Of a DNA stretch of 64,000 nucleotides, positions 1-7,661 are shown piece by piece. Both the position numbers and the translations under genes were made by a program. The notes under the pieces were generated by a model. The model was not told the DNA's origin. It worked only from the letters and a program-made list of their open reading frames with translations, and made no database searches. This DNA comes from a virus, in the IMG/VR virus record IMGVR_UViG_3300018962_000001, positions 1-64,000 of that record; one strand, 5' to 3'. Each line of letters opens with the position of its first letter. The first letter of the stretch is position 1.

Positions 1-35
1 CAAGGGGGTATAGCAGCGACCACGCAGGTCGTGTG

Positions 36-425
36 CTACGTGCCTGACCGCTCCGCCTCGGTTGCGTCGGTCACGGTGCCCTCGCCGCCGCAGCGGTTGC
101 AGATCGTCTCCTCACAATGGCAGGGATGCGACACCTCGCCCTGGTCACACCAGCAAGTCTCGCTATCGCAGGGTTCGTCACCGTCAACCGGATGAATCAC
201 CGTGCGGCCTGCGCAAGCCGGGCAGGGGATCGGGCCGTGGGCGGCTTCATGGGCGTGCGCGGCGGCCTTATCGATCGCCGCGTACTCCAGCCCCCAGACA
301 TCGGCAAAGGCGCGCAGATCGCGTACGATAGCCGCGACTGCCTCCGGCAGCGGCAGATCGCCATAGGCGGTATTCATCGCGGCTGCCGCGCGGTCGGCGG
401 CAGCTTGTAAGCGTGCATCAGGCAT
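36..425 (-). CDS. Cys-rich zinc-binding protein, DnaJ-like cysteine motifs
   Basis: 129 aa, not assigned to a named family. The N-terminal half is Ala-rich and helical. The C-terminal half carries CPAC near residue 68, several Cys between 86 and 99, and CNRCGGEG near 111, which resembles the DnaJ zinc-finger repeat CxxCxGxG. A zinc-bound fold is inferred. The start follows AAAGGATACC and the leader is only about 18 nt from its own promoter (450-477). It is a single-gene unit. Confidence 0.8.
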   Translation of the reverse strand: MPDARLQAAADRAAAAMNTAYGDLPLPEAVAAIVRDLRAFADVWGLEYAAIDKAAAHAHEAAHGPIPCPACAGRTVIHPVDGDEPCDSETCWCDQGEVSHPCHCEETICNRCGGEGTVTDATEAERSGT

Positions 426-449
426 GGCCGGTATCCTTTCGTTTCGTTC

Positions 450-477
450 AGCTTAGCAAAACCACCGGATATGTCAA
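450..477 (-). promoter_or_regulatory. sigma70-type promoter, phage family
   Basis: TTGACA (477-472) and TAAGCT (455-450), spacer 16 bp, preceded by CCCC. It drives the gene ending at 36. The spacer lacks the GCGC half-sites of the main family, so this is a divergent member. Confidence 0.75.
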
Positions 478-483
478 GGGGTT

Positions 484-741
484 TTAAGAGCGACCGTTCG
501 CACGTTCCGCACCGAAGCGTTCCGCTGCCAGGTTGTACAGGCGCGTGTAGGGATTCTGCGCCGAGAAGGTCACGAATGAACTGGTGACGGAGATCCCGTC
601 ATGGCGGCAGGCCGCTTCCCACACCGCCCGGTGCGTTTTGGACCAATTAATCCGGCTACCCGTCACGATCAACAAGGCTCCGAAGGATTCACGCTGGCGT
701 TTTGTAAGCGGTCGCGGCTGGCTCGTTGGAGTGTTCATCAT
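484..741 (-). CDS. small basic protein, unknown
   Basis: 85 aa from ATG 741, chosen because AAAGGAAT lies just upstream. A longer in-frame start at 783 would sit only a few bases from the -10 box. Lys/Arg-rich at the start (PLTKRQRESF), then a motif NWSKTHRAVWEAA. No recognised family. Single-gene unit with its own promoter at 790-818. Confidence 0.7.
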   Translation of the reverse strand: MMNTPTSQPRPLTKRQRESFGALLIVTGSRINWSKTHRAVWEAACRHDGISVTSSFVTFSAQNPYTRLYNLAAERFGAERANGRS

Positions 742-789
742 CAGATTCCTTTCGCGCTCGGCGATCCCGCCGGTGGTGTGCATGGATGC

Positions 790-818
790 AGCTTACAGGT
801 GGTCGGCTACGAAGTCAA
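790..818 (-). promoter_or_regulatory. promoter for the 741-484 gene
   Basis: TTGACT (818-813), 17-bp spacer, TAAGCT (795-790), preceded by CCCC. The spacer lacks GCGC half-sites. Confidence 0.7.
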
Positions 819-838
819 GGGGTCACAATACTGTTGAT

Positions 839-871
839 GGCTCGGATGCGAGCCACCGCCGCATCCGAGCC
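839..871. other. perfect inverted repeat in divergent intergenic region
   Basis: 12-bp arms (839-850 and 860-871) around a 9-nt loop, in the 285-bp gap between the divergent genes starting at 741 and 1027. It may be a regulator site or an RNA hairpin. Nothing else apart from the two promoters was recognised in this gap. Confidence 0.55.
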
Positions 872-973
872 GCGTCCAGGCGACAGGACCAGCACCCGTG
901 TCCATCTCCCCAAGCGCACGTACGGCCAACCAGCGATTCTGAGGCAACCGCAGCCCTGGTCGGTAATACCCCC

Positions 974-1002
974 TTGACAAGCGCTGTATCATGCGCTATG
1001 CT
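974..1002 (+). promoter_or_regulatory. promoter, phage family
   Basis: CCCCC then TTGACA (974-979), 17-bp spacer ending in TGCGC, TATGCT (997-1002). It drives the 1027-2325 genes. GCGC half-sites lie at both ends of the spacer. Confidence 0.85.
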
Positions 1003-1026
1003 TGGCATAGCTGACAGGAGGACTCA

Positions 1027-1401
1027 ATGGCCCGTATAACCGCAGACATGAAGGCATTTAGCCATCATGGATCGTCCGTGTATCGCGATCGCGTGCCGAT
1101 CGCGGCAGCCGATGAGGTTCTTTTTGGCATTTATCGCCAGAGTTCCATTCACGAGATGGCAATCCGCTGGTATCGCCACGGACGTGAACCCCTGGTTGCC
1201 AGGCTGGAAGCCTTCGCCGATAGCTGGGTGATGTTGACCGAGCTGGCGGAGGTGTTTAGCGCACTCCAACACCTCGCCCACACCCCGATCACCCCGGAGC
1301 AGGTGTGTGATCTCCTCCGATCGCACGGATTTGTTGATCGCACGCCTCGGCAGGAAGCACGCCTCGCCTCAAAAGCTATGAAGGACATCGATCATGGATG
1401 A
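1027..1401 (+). CDS. hypothetical protein
   Basis: 124 aa, mostly helical, no family recognised. ATG 1027 follows CAGGAGGACTCA, a strong ribosome-binding site, about 18 nt after the predicted transcript start. It overlaps the next gene by 8 bp, suggesting translational coupling. Confidence 0.8.
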   Translation: MARITADMKAFSHHGSSVYRDRVPIAAADEVLFGIYRQSSIHEMAIRWYRHGREPLVARLEAFADSWVMLTELAEVFSALQHLAHTPITPEQVCDLLRSHGFVDRTPRQEARLASKAMKDIDHG

Positions 1402-1915
1402 CAAGACGACCGACGCCGCGTTCGAGGACATTCTGCGCCGCGTGCGCGCACGCGATGTAGCGCACGAGCAGCAGATTCGCGATCCCTTCACTCAACTGGC
1501 GGTTGCCCTGGGGCAGTCGCAACATGGCCGTGGATCGCATCGCTACTTCTACCATACGACCAATCCCGACGCCGTGCTCGCGTATAGCCATTACAGCGAC
1601 CCACTGTTTAACCGGGAACGGGGAATTTGTATCTATGGAGCCGACGCGGGTAATCTGACGTGGGTCTATGCCGACCGGCTGCTGCATGCCGATCCTGACA
1701 AATCAGACGCGGCCTGGAAGCAGGCGGTCGAACAGCATGGCAAGGAGCGCACCGCTCGCCGGATCGAAACCTATCTCCGCCTCTACTTTGAGCGTTCCCT
1801 AACACTCGCGTGTATCATCAGTGGGACCCAACAGAGTAATGGGTATCCCTGGTATGCCTACGGCATCCGCTTCCTCAGCGACCAACCAACCCCGCCCGAT
1901 CCGCCCACGGACTAA
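1394..1915 (+). CDS. hypothetical protein
   Basis: 173 aa, unknown. Charged helical N-terminus, then a mixed region rich in Tyr and aromatic residues. Start ATG 1394 lies inside the end of the upstream gene. A large hairpin (1923-1966) follows the stop and may end the transcript. Confidence 0.8.
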   Translation: MDDKTTDAAFEDILRRVRARDVAHEQQIRDPFTQLAVALGQSQHGRGSHRYFYHTTNPDAVLAYSHYSDPLFNRERGICIYGADAGNLTWVYADRLLHADPDKSDAAWKQAVEQHGKERTARRIETYLRLYFERSLTLACIISGTQQSNGYPWYAYGIRFLSDQPTPPDPPTD

Positions 1916-1922
1916 CCCCACA

Positions 1923-1966
1923 TACGCGCAGATTCACGCAAACCTTTCTGCGTGAATCTGCGCGTA
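1923..1966 (+). terminator. large perfect hairpin, probable terminator
   Basis: 18-bp perfect arms (1923-1940, 1949-1966) with an 8-nt loop, directly after the 1394-1915 gene. There is no clear U-tract, so it may instead be an RNA-processing hairpin or a mRNA stabiliser. Confidence 0.55.
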
Positions 1967-1998
1967 CGGCCCACCAGAGCATTGGAGGAATCCCGTTT

Positions 1999-2325
1999 AT
2001 GTTTGCCTACGAGCGGTCATCGAATCCCCTTGATCCCCAGAATCCCCCAACGTACCGCGTGTATGAGCTGGTCAATGGGCGGCAGATCTGGCTCTGCCGG
2101 TCGAATGAGGAGGGAAATGCCCAGCGAATCGTCCGGCTGCTTAACCTGATCGTCGAGGTGGCCCAGGTCGTACGGGCCTATGCTGACCGCGATCTTCCAT
2201 CTGAAGTCTGTCTCTCACTTATCCAGACTCTCGTGCGGACGGCCAACGATCCGGCGGCGGCGGCGGGATCGACACGCGCCCAAGCGCTGCCTGAAGATCC
2301 TCCGCCCGATAGTGCTCCAGCGTGA
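1999..2325 (+). CDS. hypothetical protein
   Basis: 108 aa, unknown. Start ATG 1999 follows GGAGGAATCCCGTTT. Central helix near residues 40-75. The Ala run in the C-terminal third is encoded by a (CGG)n tract at 2251-2265. The last 107 bp overlap the convergent gene 2219-2494, where the same tract encodes prolines. Confidence 0.65.
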   Translation: MFAYERSSNPLDPQNPPTYRVYELVNGRQIWLCRSNEEGNAQRIVRLLNLIVEVAQVVRAYADRDLPSEVCLSLIQTLVRTANDPAAAAGSTRAQALPEDPPPDSAPA

Positions 2326-2494
2326 CGGAATGCACCACGCGCCCATCGGCCACATTCACCGTGTCAAAGCGCAGGTTGGTATTCGGCATCTGCCAGACCT
2401 GGAGGCGGCGCTGCACCTCGTTGGCCCAGGCATCAAAGATCAACACCGCGCCGCCTGGGTCGCGATCTCCGATCGCACGCCACTGCATGGTCAT
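2219..2494 (-). CDS. hypothetical protein, last gene of a leftward operon
   Basis: 91 aa, unknown. Start ATG 2494 follows AAAGGGGAATCCGC and overlaps the previous gene by 4 bp. The C-terminus has five prolines in a row, encoded by the CGG tract shared with the opposite-strand gene. Fourth gene of the 3471-2219 operon. Confidence 0.7.
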   Translation of the reverse strand: MTMQWRAIGDRDPGGAVLIFDAWANEVQRRLQVWQMPNTNLRFDTVNVADGRVVHSVTLEHYRAEDLQAALGRVSIPPPPPDRWPSARESG

Positions 2495-2775
2495 GCGGAT
2501 TCCCCTTTCTGGCGGATCGGTGGTACGGCCAGTGGGCCATTCTCATGGAATCGCCGAGGTCGCCACTCGCGTACATGACGAAACCGAAGGTGCGGAGCTG
2601 CCTGCTGTATCGAGTCAAGATCATCAGGATGGCAGATCAGGAACTCCGGTCCAATGGTCGACTCTGGTATGATCAGCACCTTCCCTGGAATGGCGTGATC
2701 CCAGGTCGCATACCAGATCGTGACGAGATCGAGGAGGGTCCGGTAGGTGTCCAGAATCGAGTCAAGCGTTTGCAT
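2491..2775 (-). CDS. hypothetical protein
   Basis: 94 aa, unknown. Start chosen at ATG 2775 (MQTLDSIL), inside the end of the upstream gene. A longer ORF from 2835 is only the antiparallel shadow of that gene. The second half looks like alternating beta strands (KVLIIPES). Confidence 0.75.
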   Translation of the reverse strand: MQTLDSILDTYRTLLDLVTIWYATWDHAIPGKVLIIPESTIGPEFLICHPDDLDSIQQAAPHLRFRHVREWRPRRFHENGPLAVPPIRQKGESA

Positions 2776-3010
2776 GCGGACCCTCCTCGATCGGACGAAT
2801 CGCCTCCAGCGCATCTTCGATCTCGCGCCAGGCATCGGTCATACGACACCCGATCGATCCATCCGGGTAGTGCGTACAGGTAAACATCTGCGGCCAGGTG
2901 GCGGCTCCATCGCCTTCCCAGAAGAAACACGTCTGACACAGGATAAAGTCTAGATCGCCATACTGGTCAATTCGCTTGGGCAGGGAGGTTCGACAGATCG
3001 CACAACGCAT
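2762..3010 (-). CDS. small zinc-finger protein
   Basis: 82 aa. N-terminal zinc-ribbon pattern CAIC at 3-6 and CQTC at 25-28, then CTHY and C. ATG 3010 follows AAGGATGCGTG and shares one base with the stop of the upstream gene (TGATG), so translation is coupled. Role unknown; nucleic-acid binding or protein docking is only inferred. Confidence 0.8.
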   Translation of the reverse strand: MRCAICRTSLPKRIDQYGDLDFILCQTCFFWEGDGAATWPQMFTCTHYPDGSIGCRMTDAWREIEDALEAIRPIEEGPHANA

Positions 3011-3471
3011 CACGCATCCTTCCCACAGACCGCACACCAATTACGGAAGCGGCCATATATTTTCATGCCGACACGATGCCCGCAGCGGAGCGTTGGCCCA
3101 GATCCATCCCAGCACTGGTCGAGCGTCTGAAGCACCTGCTTCGTTAAGTCGATGTGCCGCCGTTCCTCATCCGAAAGATCCTCAGGAATGGGGCGACGCC
3201 CTTCTGCCATTTCATAGAGTTCGTCTGCGCGATCGGTGGTGATGTCCATGTCGACTCCAGTCGGTGAATAGCGCACGACCCGCCGTGCGTGGAGCACCGC
3301 CGCGCGGGTCGAACATCCGGCGCGGCGAAAGATCGTCACGAGATCAAGATCGCCAAAGTCCCCCCGCGCAACGCGGGACGCCGTGAGCATCCCAACATAG
3401 GTGAGATGATCCAGTCGCCACGCCAGGTGTGCCCGCTGGTCTGTGGTCAGTTGGGAAAGATACCGATGCAT
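3010..3471 (-). CDS. hypothetical protein with C-terminal CxxC
   Basis: 153 aa. Helical N-terminal two thirds, possibly an HTH near residues 38-62 (DLVTIFRRAGCSTRAAVL). Cys at about 131 and CAVC at about 147-150 suggest a metal site. First gene of the operon; promoter at 3493-3521. Confidence 0.8.
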   Translation of the reverse strand: MHRYLSQLTTDQRAHLAWRLDHLTYVGMLTASRVARGDFGDLDLVTIFRRAGCSTRAAVLHARRVVRYSPTGVDMDITTDRADELYEMAEGRRPIPEDLSDEERRHIDLTKQVLQTLDQCWDGSGPTLRCGHRVGMKIYGRFRNWCAVCGKDA

Positions 3472-3492
3472 GGCGTTCTCGCTGTCGCGTTG

Positions 3493-3521
3493 ATCTTAGC
3501 GCATCATACCGCGCGTGTCAA
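3493..3521 (-). promoter_or_regulatory. promoter, phage family
   Basis: TTGACA (3521-3516), 17-bp spacer beginning CGCGC and ending TGCGC, TAAGAT (3498-3493). Heads the 3471-2219 operon. Confidence 0.85.
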
Positions 3522-3524
3522 GGA

Positions 3525-4949
3525 CTAGAGTCCGACAAAATCTTGGAGGGCGTCGGCAATGTCCTCGTCCAGGGGATCAATGGATTGAGCATCACCATCG
3601 AGATAATTGCAGAGGTAGCGAGTCGTGTCCATCCCGTGGTCATTTTCCTTGATCGGTACTTCTCGCACGGGCCGCCCTTCTCGACCTTGTGGATACACAT
3701 AGAGATCGAATTCCTGGGTGGTTTCCCACGGATGGTTCTTTTTCTCAAGCTCATCATCTTTCTCGACCAGGGCATAATCAAGAAAAAAGAGCCGGGGGCG
3801 CTTATCGCCCGCAACGCGCAGACGACCCTGCACTTTTTGAATCCCGATCTCAATGCGTTTGTCAGCGGGAATATTGGGAATGCCCTCGGCCTCCAGGGTT
3901 TCCCGGCCTTCGCGATCCCAGTCGCAGATAGTGGTTTCAATCGACTCGCCCTCGCTGAGCGCCACAATCAACTTTGCGTGATCGGACACGAGCCGCTGGC
4001 TCATGTAGATCTCGCGGTAGCGGTACGCACGGCCATCCGGGTCAATCGCCCACCACTGACAGACGAATGGGTGCATGAACCCAAAGTCGATGACGCGGAT
4101 ACGTCGCCACTCACGCGGAATCGGGTAGTCGCTGGGCAAGGTGTGGACACCACGTTGAAACTCATACACCGCCCCTTCGGCAGCGACCCATCGCCCATAG
4201 CGCAGGCGATCTTTGCGCACGCCAGTCAACCGATCCAACCGGGCGATGTAGAGTTCTCCGTAGGGCGTCCAGTGCTCCTCGATCTGATTCCACAAGCGCG
4301 GATTGTCGGTGTGCTGTGCGGCGATCATCCGACAGTCTCCGCGATCGCAGCGTTGTTTCAACCAGTGCGTGGGCGGACCGGGGTTACAATCGGCCATGAT
4401 TTGCTGATAGTCCGCCATCCCGTTGCGCAACCGGGTAGTCAGCGACTCCCAATCCTCGGCGGTCAGCTCGGTGGCTTCCTGGACGTAAATAAAATCGTAC
4501 TCGGTCGACATGATCTTGGTGGATTTGTCGATGCCGCCGACATTAAGCATGGAGCCGTTCGGATAGCGATAGCTCTGGCGAATATTGCGCTGCCGGGTGC
4601 CAGCCAGGGGATGGCCGGGTCCCAGCACATGATCTTCAAAGGTTTGGAGCGCGGATTCAGACACGGATTCGCGCGTTTTACGGATGATCAGCCCGCGCGA
4701 TCGGGGATAGCGACGCCCCAGCAACCAGTGGAGCTTTTCCAGGGCCGCACGACTCTTGCCGGTGCCTGCCGGACCACTTAAGAGGACTTCGGGATCACGC
4801 GATTCTTTGAGATCCCACGCCGCGCCATACGGGTGATACTGGCGGTGCTGCGCGCCCTCTTTACGCTTCTGCTCCAGCGTGGCCCGCGCCACATTGCGCG
4901 GCGTCCACCGGGGCAGGGCCGGTTGTTTGGGAGATGATCCGATCGCCAC
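3525..4949 (-). CDS. terL: terminase large subunit
   Basis: 474 aa DNA-packaging motor ATPase and nuclease. The N-terminal ATPase domain has Walker A GPAGTGKS at 59-66 and a Walker B-like FIYVQEATEL at 153-162, with E158 as likely catalytic Glu. The C-terminal RNase H-like nuclease has candidate metal ligands D288 (VIDFG), D343 (ICDWDREG) and D437 (NDHG). Length is normal for the family. GTG 4949 is the first possible start after an in-frame stop. It follows the small subunit gene by 25 bp and is the last gene of the late leftward block; no portal gene is found next to it. Confidence 0.93.
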   Translation of the reverse strand: MAIGSSPKQPALPRWTPRNVARATLEQKRKEGAQHRQYHPYGAAWDLKESRDPEVLLSGPAGTGKSRAALEKLHWLLGRRYPRSRGLIIRKTRESVSESALQTFEDHVLGPGHPLAGTRQRNIRQSYRYPNGSMLNVGGIDKSTKIMSTEYDFIYVQEATELTAEDWESLTTRLRNGMADYQQIMADCNPGPPTHWLKQRCDRGDCRMIAAQHTDNPRLWNQIEEHWTPYGELYIARLDRLTGVRKDRLRYGRWVAAEGAVYEFQRGVHTLPSDYPIPREWRRIRVIDFGFMHPFVCQWWAIDPDGRAYRYREIYMSQRLVSDHAKLIVALSEGESIETTICDWDREGRETLEAEGIPNIPADKRIEIGIQKVQGRLRVAGDKRPRLFFLDYALVEKDDELEKKNHPWETTQEFDLYVYPQGREGRPVREVPIKENDHGMDTTRYLCNYLDGDAQSIDPLDEDIADALQDFVGL

Positions 4950-4974
4950 AACGATTCATTCTTGGGGGGCGTGG

Positions 4975-5526
4975 TTAAGGAAGGCTCGGCTCGTCTGCCT
5001 GGTCCCACGTGGGAGCCATCGGATCAGACGACCAATCAACGTCAATAATGTCACCGGCCATCGCGCCCTCAATGTCGGGCGGCACCTGGCGGGTGCGTAA
5101 GTAGAACTGGATCTGTTCGGGAGTCCACGTCGAGAAGTCATACTCCACGGTGATCGCCTGCGGCAAGTTCAGGCCCATCAGTCGGGCACGTTGCTCCTCG
5201 ATCTTCAACACCCGATCGATCGCGCCCAATTCGCCTTTCTTGGCGCGGACATAGACCGCCTTAATCATCTCGTCGAACCGGGCATTGACCAGTTCGCGGA
5301 GGTCATCAACGGTTTCCGCGCGGCGCTCCTCCATAATGCGCTGATACAGCCGCCGTGGGCCGGACTCATCGGCATACCCTAGCTGCTGCGCGATCTGGCT
5401 GAAGTTATAGCCCATCTTCCGCATCTCAAAGATACGATTGATTCGCGCATGCACCTCTACTTCGGCGGCACCGCGTGGACGACCCGGCTGGGGCAGGTGC
5501 GGGGGGGGATGGAGATCGTCGCTCAT
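4975..5526 (-). CDS. terS: terminase small subunit
   Basis: 183 aa DNA-recognition subunit of the packaging motor. An HTH-like region near residues 25-68 contains NFSQIAQQLGY, followed by a helical oligomerisation segment (DRVLKIEEQRARLMGL near 105-125) and an acidic tail. ATG 5526 follows AAAGGTGAACGCG. A GTG at 5535 overlaps that ribosome-binding site and is less likely. Assigned from HTH content and position directly upstream of terL. Confidence 0.8.
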   Translation of the reverse strand: MSDDLHPPPHLPQPGRPRGAAEVEVHARINRIFEMRKMGYNFSQIAQQLGYADESGPRRLYQRIMEERRAETVDDLRELVNARFDEMIKAVYVRAKKGELGAIDRVLKIEEQRARLMGLNLPQAITVEYDFSTWTPEQIQFYLRTRQVPPDIEGAMAGDIIDVDWSSDPMAPTWDQADEPSLP

Positions 5527-5544
5527 CGCGTTCACCTTTAACGC

Positions 5545-5949
5545 TTAGTAGGCGGGCAACTGGCTCAGATCCCGATCGCCCGGTTCATTCCACAGCCCAG
5601 GCGCGGGAAGGACAAAGGGGGGCTTGAATCCTAACGCTTCCAATAAATCATCCACCGACCGCGCCACGATCACCAGATGCCCGCGCTGTCGGAGATCGCG
5701 ATGCATGGCAACCTGGGCTGGAGAAAGACGGCCTTTTTTATACTTACACTCAACCCACACGACGCGGCCATCCAACAGGACGGCCATCACATCAGGCGTT
5801 CCAGGGGGGCACAATTCCACGTGCATCCGTTGCCCGCGAAGGTCCGTCCCATCAATTGCCCCCGAGTTAAGCCGAAACACCAGGCAGCCGAGTGTTTGGA
5901 GCGCTTCGATGATCGCGCGTTGGACTGCCGTTTCTTTTCCTTTCGCCAC
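5545..5949 (-). CDS. VRR-NUC family endonuclease
   Basis: 134 aa, the usual size of stand-alone phage VRR-NUC proteins. The PD-(D/E)xK core shows an early Glu (KETAVQ), PGTPD with D53, VECKYKKG with E67 and K69, then SPAQ near Q79. Predicted to cut branched or nicked DNA, possibly resolving replication junctions before packaging. GTG start. It sits directly upstream of the terminase genes behind a promoter at 6006-6034, which fits late DNA processing. Confidence 0.9.
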   Translation of the reverse strand: MAKGKETAVQRAIIEALQTLGCLVFRLNSGAIDGTDLRGQRMHVELCPPGTPDVMAVLLDGRVVWVECKYKKGRLSPAQVAMHRDLRQRGHLVIVARSVDDLLEALGFKPPFVLPAPGLWNEPGDRDLSQLPAY

Positions 5950-6005
5950 CGTGCCACCCTCTCCCGATTCCCGCCTGCGTGCTCAATGGGTTGACCTCAG
6001 CAGGT

Positions 6006-6034
6006 ATCGTACCATATCCGACAAGGGTTGTCAG
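6006..6034 (-). promoter_or_regulatory. possible promoter for nuclease-terminase genes
   Basis: CTGACA (6034-6029), 17-bp spacer, TACGAT (6011-6006) in the 96-bp gap between 6046 and 5949. The spacer lacks the GCGC half-sites, as might suit a late promoter outside the early family. Confidence 0.5.
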
Positions 6035-6045
6035 CCGGAGGGATT

Positions 6046-6270
6046 TCAATCGACAACATTTGGCTCGAACCGACCCTCGCGCCGCATCTGGATCTTCTCG
6101 CGAATCGTGCCCAGCATGATGGCTGCATGACGGTGTTTCTCGAACGCGATGCGATCTTCACGCGCCAGGAGGAGACGCGCACAGGTCATTTCCGCATCCT
6201 CCAGGGCGCGGATCTGCGCAAGACACGCATCCAATTCTCGAAGAATCAACTCATCAGCAACCGACAGCAT
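6046..6270 (-). CDS. small helical protein, probable coiled coil
   Basis: 74 aa. Start ATG 6270 follows AAGGAGGGATCGTG. Almost entirely helical with many Leu, Ala, Glu and Arg residues (DELILRELDACLAQIRALED). No family recognised. It could be a small assembly or scaffold-type factor; this is a guess from position only. Confidence 0.75.
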   Translation of the reverse strand: MLSVADELILRELDACLAQIRALEDAEMTCARLLLAREDRIAFEKHRHAAIMLGTIREKIQMRREGRFEPNVVD

Positions 6271-6322
6271 CACGATCCCTCCTTCAAACTGGCGCACATC
6301 TGCATCTTGATCGGGGTAAGCG

Positions 6323-6868
6323 CTACGGGGTCGATTCCATAAGCACCGGCCCGTTGCAATGCGTATCCAGATCGATCGCAAGCTGGACCACCATGTGCAG
6401 CCGGTCCAGCGGCTCCGGTTCGGCGGCGGCGGCGTTCAGTGCCCAATAGGCTCCAGTCGCGTAATCGCAGCCGCACCCGATCGCGGCAAACGGTCCCTTA
6501 AGCAGAACCACCGATCCGTTGCCATCGATTCGATACAACCGCCCATCACAGCCCAGGAGGACATTGCCGGGTCGTTGATTGCCCTCGGCCAATCCATCGC
6601 GCTCCTTCAGCGCGGCATGAATGGCCGGACTATAGGTGACGACCAGATATGAAAATACCGCGTCGGGATCAGCGGGCAGATCCAAGGGGACCACATAGCG
6701 CAGAAGCTGGTTCAGCAGGTAGGTGCCGCTCGATCCAACGACCGCCCGATCCATCCTCCAGATCTTCGGCATCGCGGTTTTATCCAGCTCCGATTGTCCC
6801 ACCACGCCATACGAATCGGCAGCGATCGTCACGCCGCCAGCATGCACTAATCCAGCAATAATCGTCAT
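6323..6868 (-). CDS. HslV/proteasome-like Ntn-hydrolase
   Basis: 181 aa, near the size of HslV. Removing Met1 would expose Thr2 as N-terminal nucleophile (MTIIAG, compare HslV TTIVS). Asp18 in IAADS and Lys35 in MPKIWRM match the HslV pattern of D17 and K33, and GSSGT at 46-49 matches the HslV GFAGGT loop. A self-compartmentalising protease of this fold is inferred. Next to virion-type genes it might mature head proteins or degrade host proteins. No HslU-like ATPase is in the window. ATG follows AAGGAACATGACGAG. Confidence 0.8.
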   Translation of the reverse strand: MTIIAGLVHAGGVTIAADSYGVVGQSELDKTAMPKIWRMDRAVVGSSGTYLLNQLLRYVVPLDLPADPDAVFSYLVVTYSPAIHAALKERDGLAEGNQRPGNVLLGCDGRLYRIDGNGSVVLLKGPFAAIGCGCDYATGAYWALNAAAAEPEPLDRLHMVVQLAIDLDTHCNGPVLMESTP

Positions 6869-6886
6869 CTCGTCATGTTCCTTGTG

Positions 6887-7249
6887 TTAGGCGCAGATCG
6901 CCTGCTCGATGGGGATTCCGCCAACATCGCGCAACGCTTCATCCACTGCGCCCTGCGCAACGAGCGGCAGACCCTGCCGTGATTGCGGATGCACGGCCCA
7001 CCCTCGCCCTGGAGCCGTTCCGGTCAGCAAATACACGCGATACAAGGTCACGGGCTGGCGGCGGCAGGACGGATCAGCCCAGGTTGCCAGGAGATACGTA
7101 TAGCCATCCCCCTGTGGTTCCCACTGCACAATCAGCAGCCATAACCGAGCGCCTGACGGGACTAAGGGTTCAAGATCCGTGAGCAACGGTCCACCTACTT
7201 CATAGGCAGCAGCTTCTGTTGCAACCATTGGATGCGGATCATGGAACAT
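6887..7249 (-). CDS. hypothetical protein
   Basis: 120 aa, unknown. Mostly beta in appearance (LWLLIVQWEPQGDGYTYLLATW). Start ATG 7249 follows AAAGGATCTGCT. It lies between a hairpin terminator (7297-7329) and the Ntn-hydrolase gene. Confidence 0.75.
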   Translation of the reverse strand: MFHDPHPMVATEAAAYEVGGPLLTDLEPLVPSGARLWLLIVQWEPQGDGYTYLLATWADPSCRRQPVTLYRVYLLTGTAPGRGWAVHPQSRQGLPLVAQGAVDEALRDVGGIPIEQAICA

Positions 7250-7296
7250 AGCAGATCCTTTCTGGATAGGATGGGGAGGAGCGGGGGGGGAAGGAG

Positions 7297-7329
7297 ACGC
7301 GGCGTGCCGGGGGGAGCGACACGCCGCGT
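7297..7329 (-). terminator. hairpin after the 91-aa gene
   Basis: 10-bp arms (7297-7306, 7320-7329), GC-rich, just downstream of the stop at 7334 in the leftward direction. No long U-tract. Confidence 0.5.
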
Positions 7330-7333
7330 TCGA

Positions 7334-7609
7334 TTAAGACTCGCTGATCACGCGCTGCACTTCGTCAGCGACCGCCTTGGCGATCGTGCGCCGATCCTTG
7401 CCCGTGAGATCCGGGCTGAGCCGTCCGTGCATCTGGCGTGCGGCATCGATGGGGACGGCAATCTGATCGGCAAGCTCGCGCGTGACGCGCGTGCCTCCGG
7501 CCTGAATGGTATCGGCAACCCGCGTGAGATCGCCCTGCCGGGATTCCCGCGCGGCGTCGGCAGCCTCCGTCGATTCTTTCAACGTGTACTGGTGGGTAAT
7601 CGGAACCAT
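7334..7609 (-). CDS. hypothetical 91-aa protein A
   Basis: 91 aa, unknown, helical and charged. ATG 7609 follows GCAAGGAGCGCACG, a strong ribosome-binding site. It is flanked by strong hairpins on both sides (7297-7329 and 7626-7656), which suggests separately tuned expression, as for an abundant virion protein. That role is inference. Confidence 0.8.
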   Translation of the reverse strand: MVPITHQYTLKESTEAADAARESRQGDLTRVADTIQAGGTRVTRELADQIAVPIDAARQMHGRLSPDLTGKDRRTIAKAVADEVQRVISES

Positions 7610-7625
7610 CGTGCGCTCCTTGCGG

Positions 7626-7656
7626 GTGTGCCCGGACGGGTTCCGTCCGGGCACAC
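7626..7656 (-). terminator. strong GC hairpin between two 91-aa genes
   Basis: 14-bp perfect arms (7626-7639, 7643-7656) with a GTT loop on the plus strand. No U-tract. Likely a partial terminator or 3-prime stabiliser for the upstream gene. Confidence 0.6.
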
Positions 7657-7661
7657 CACGG

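Noticed and set aside
3429-4781. 450-aa open frame on the plus strand over the terminase gene
   Set aside because: Antisense shadow of terL. The minus-strand product has Walker and nuclease motifs, while this one has none and no ribosome-binding site.
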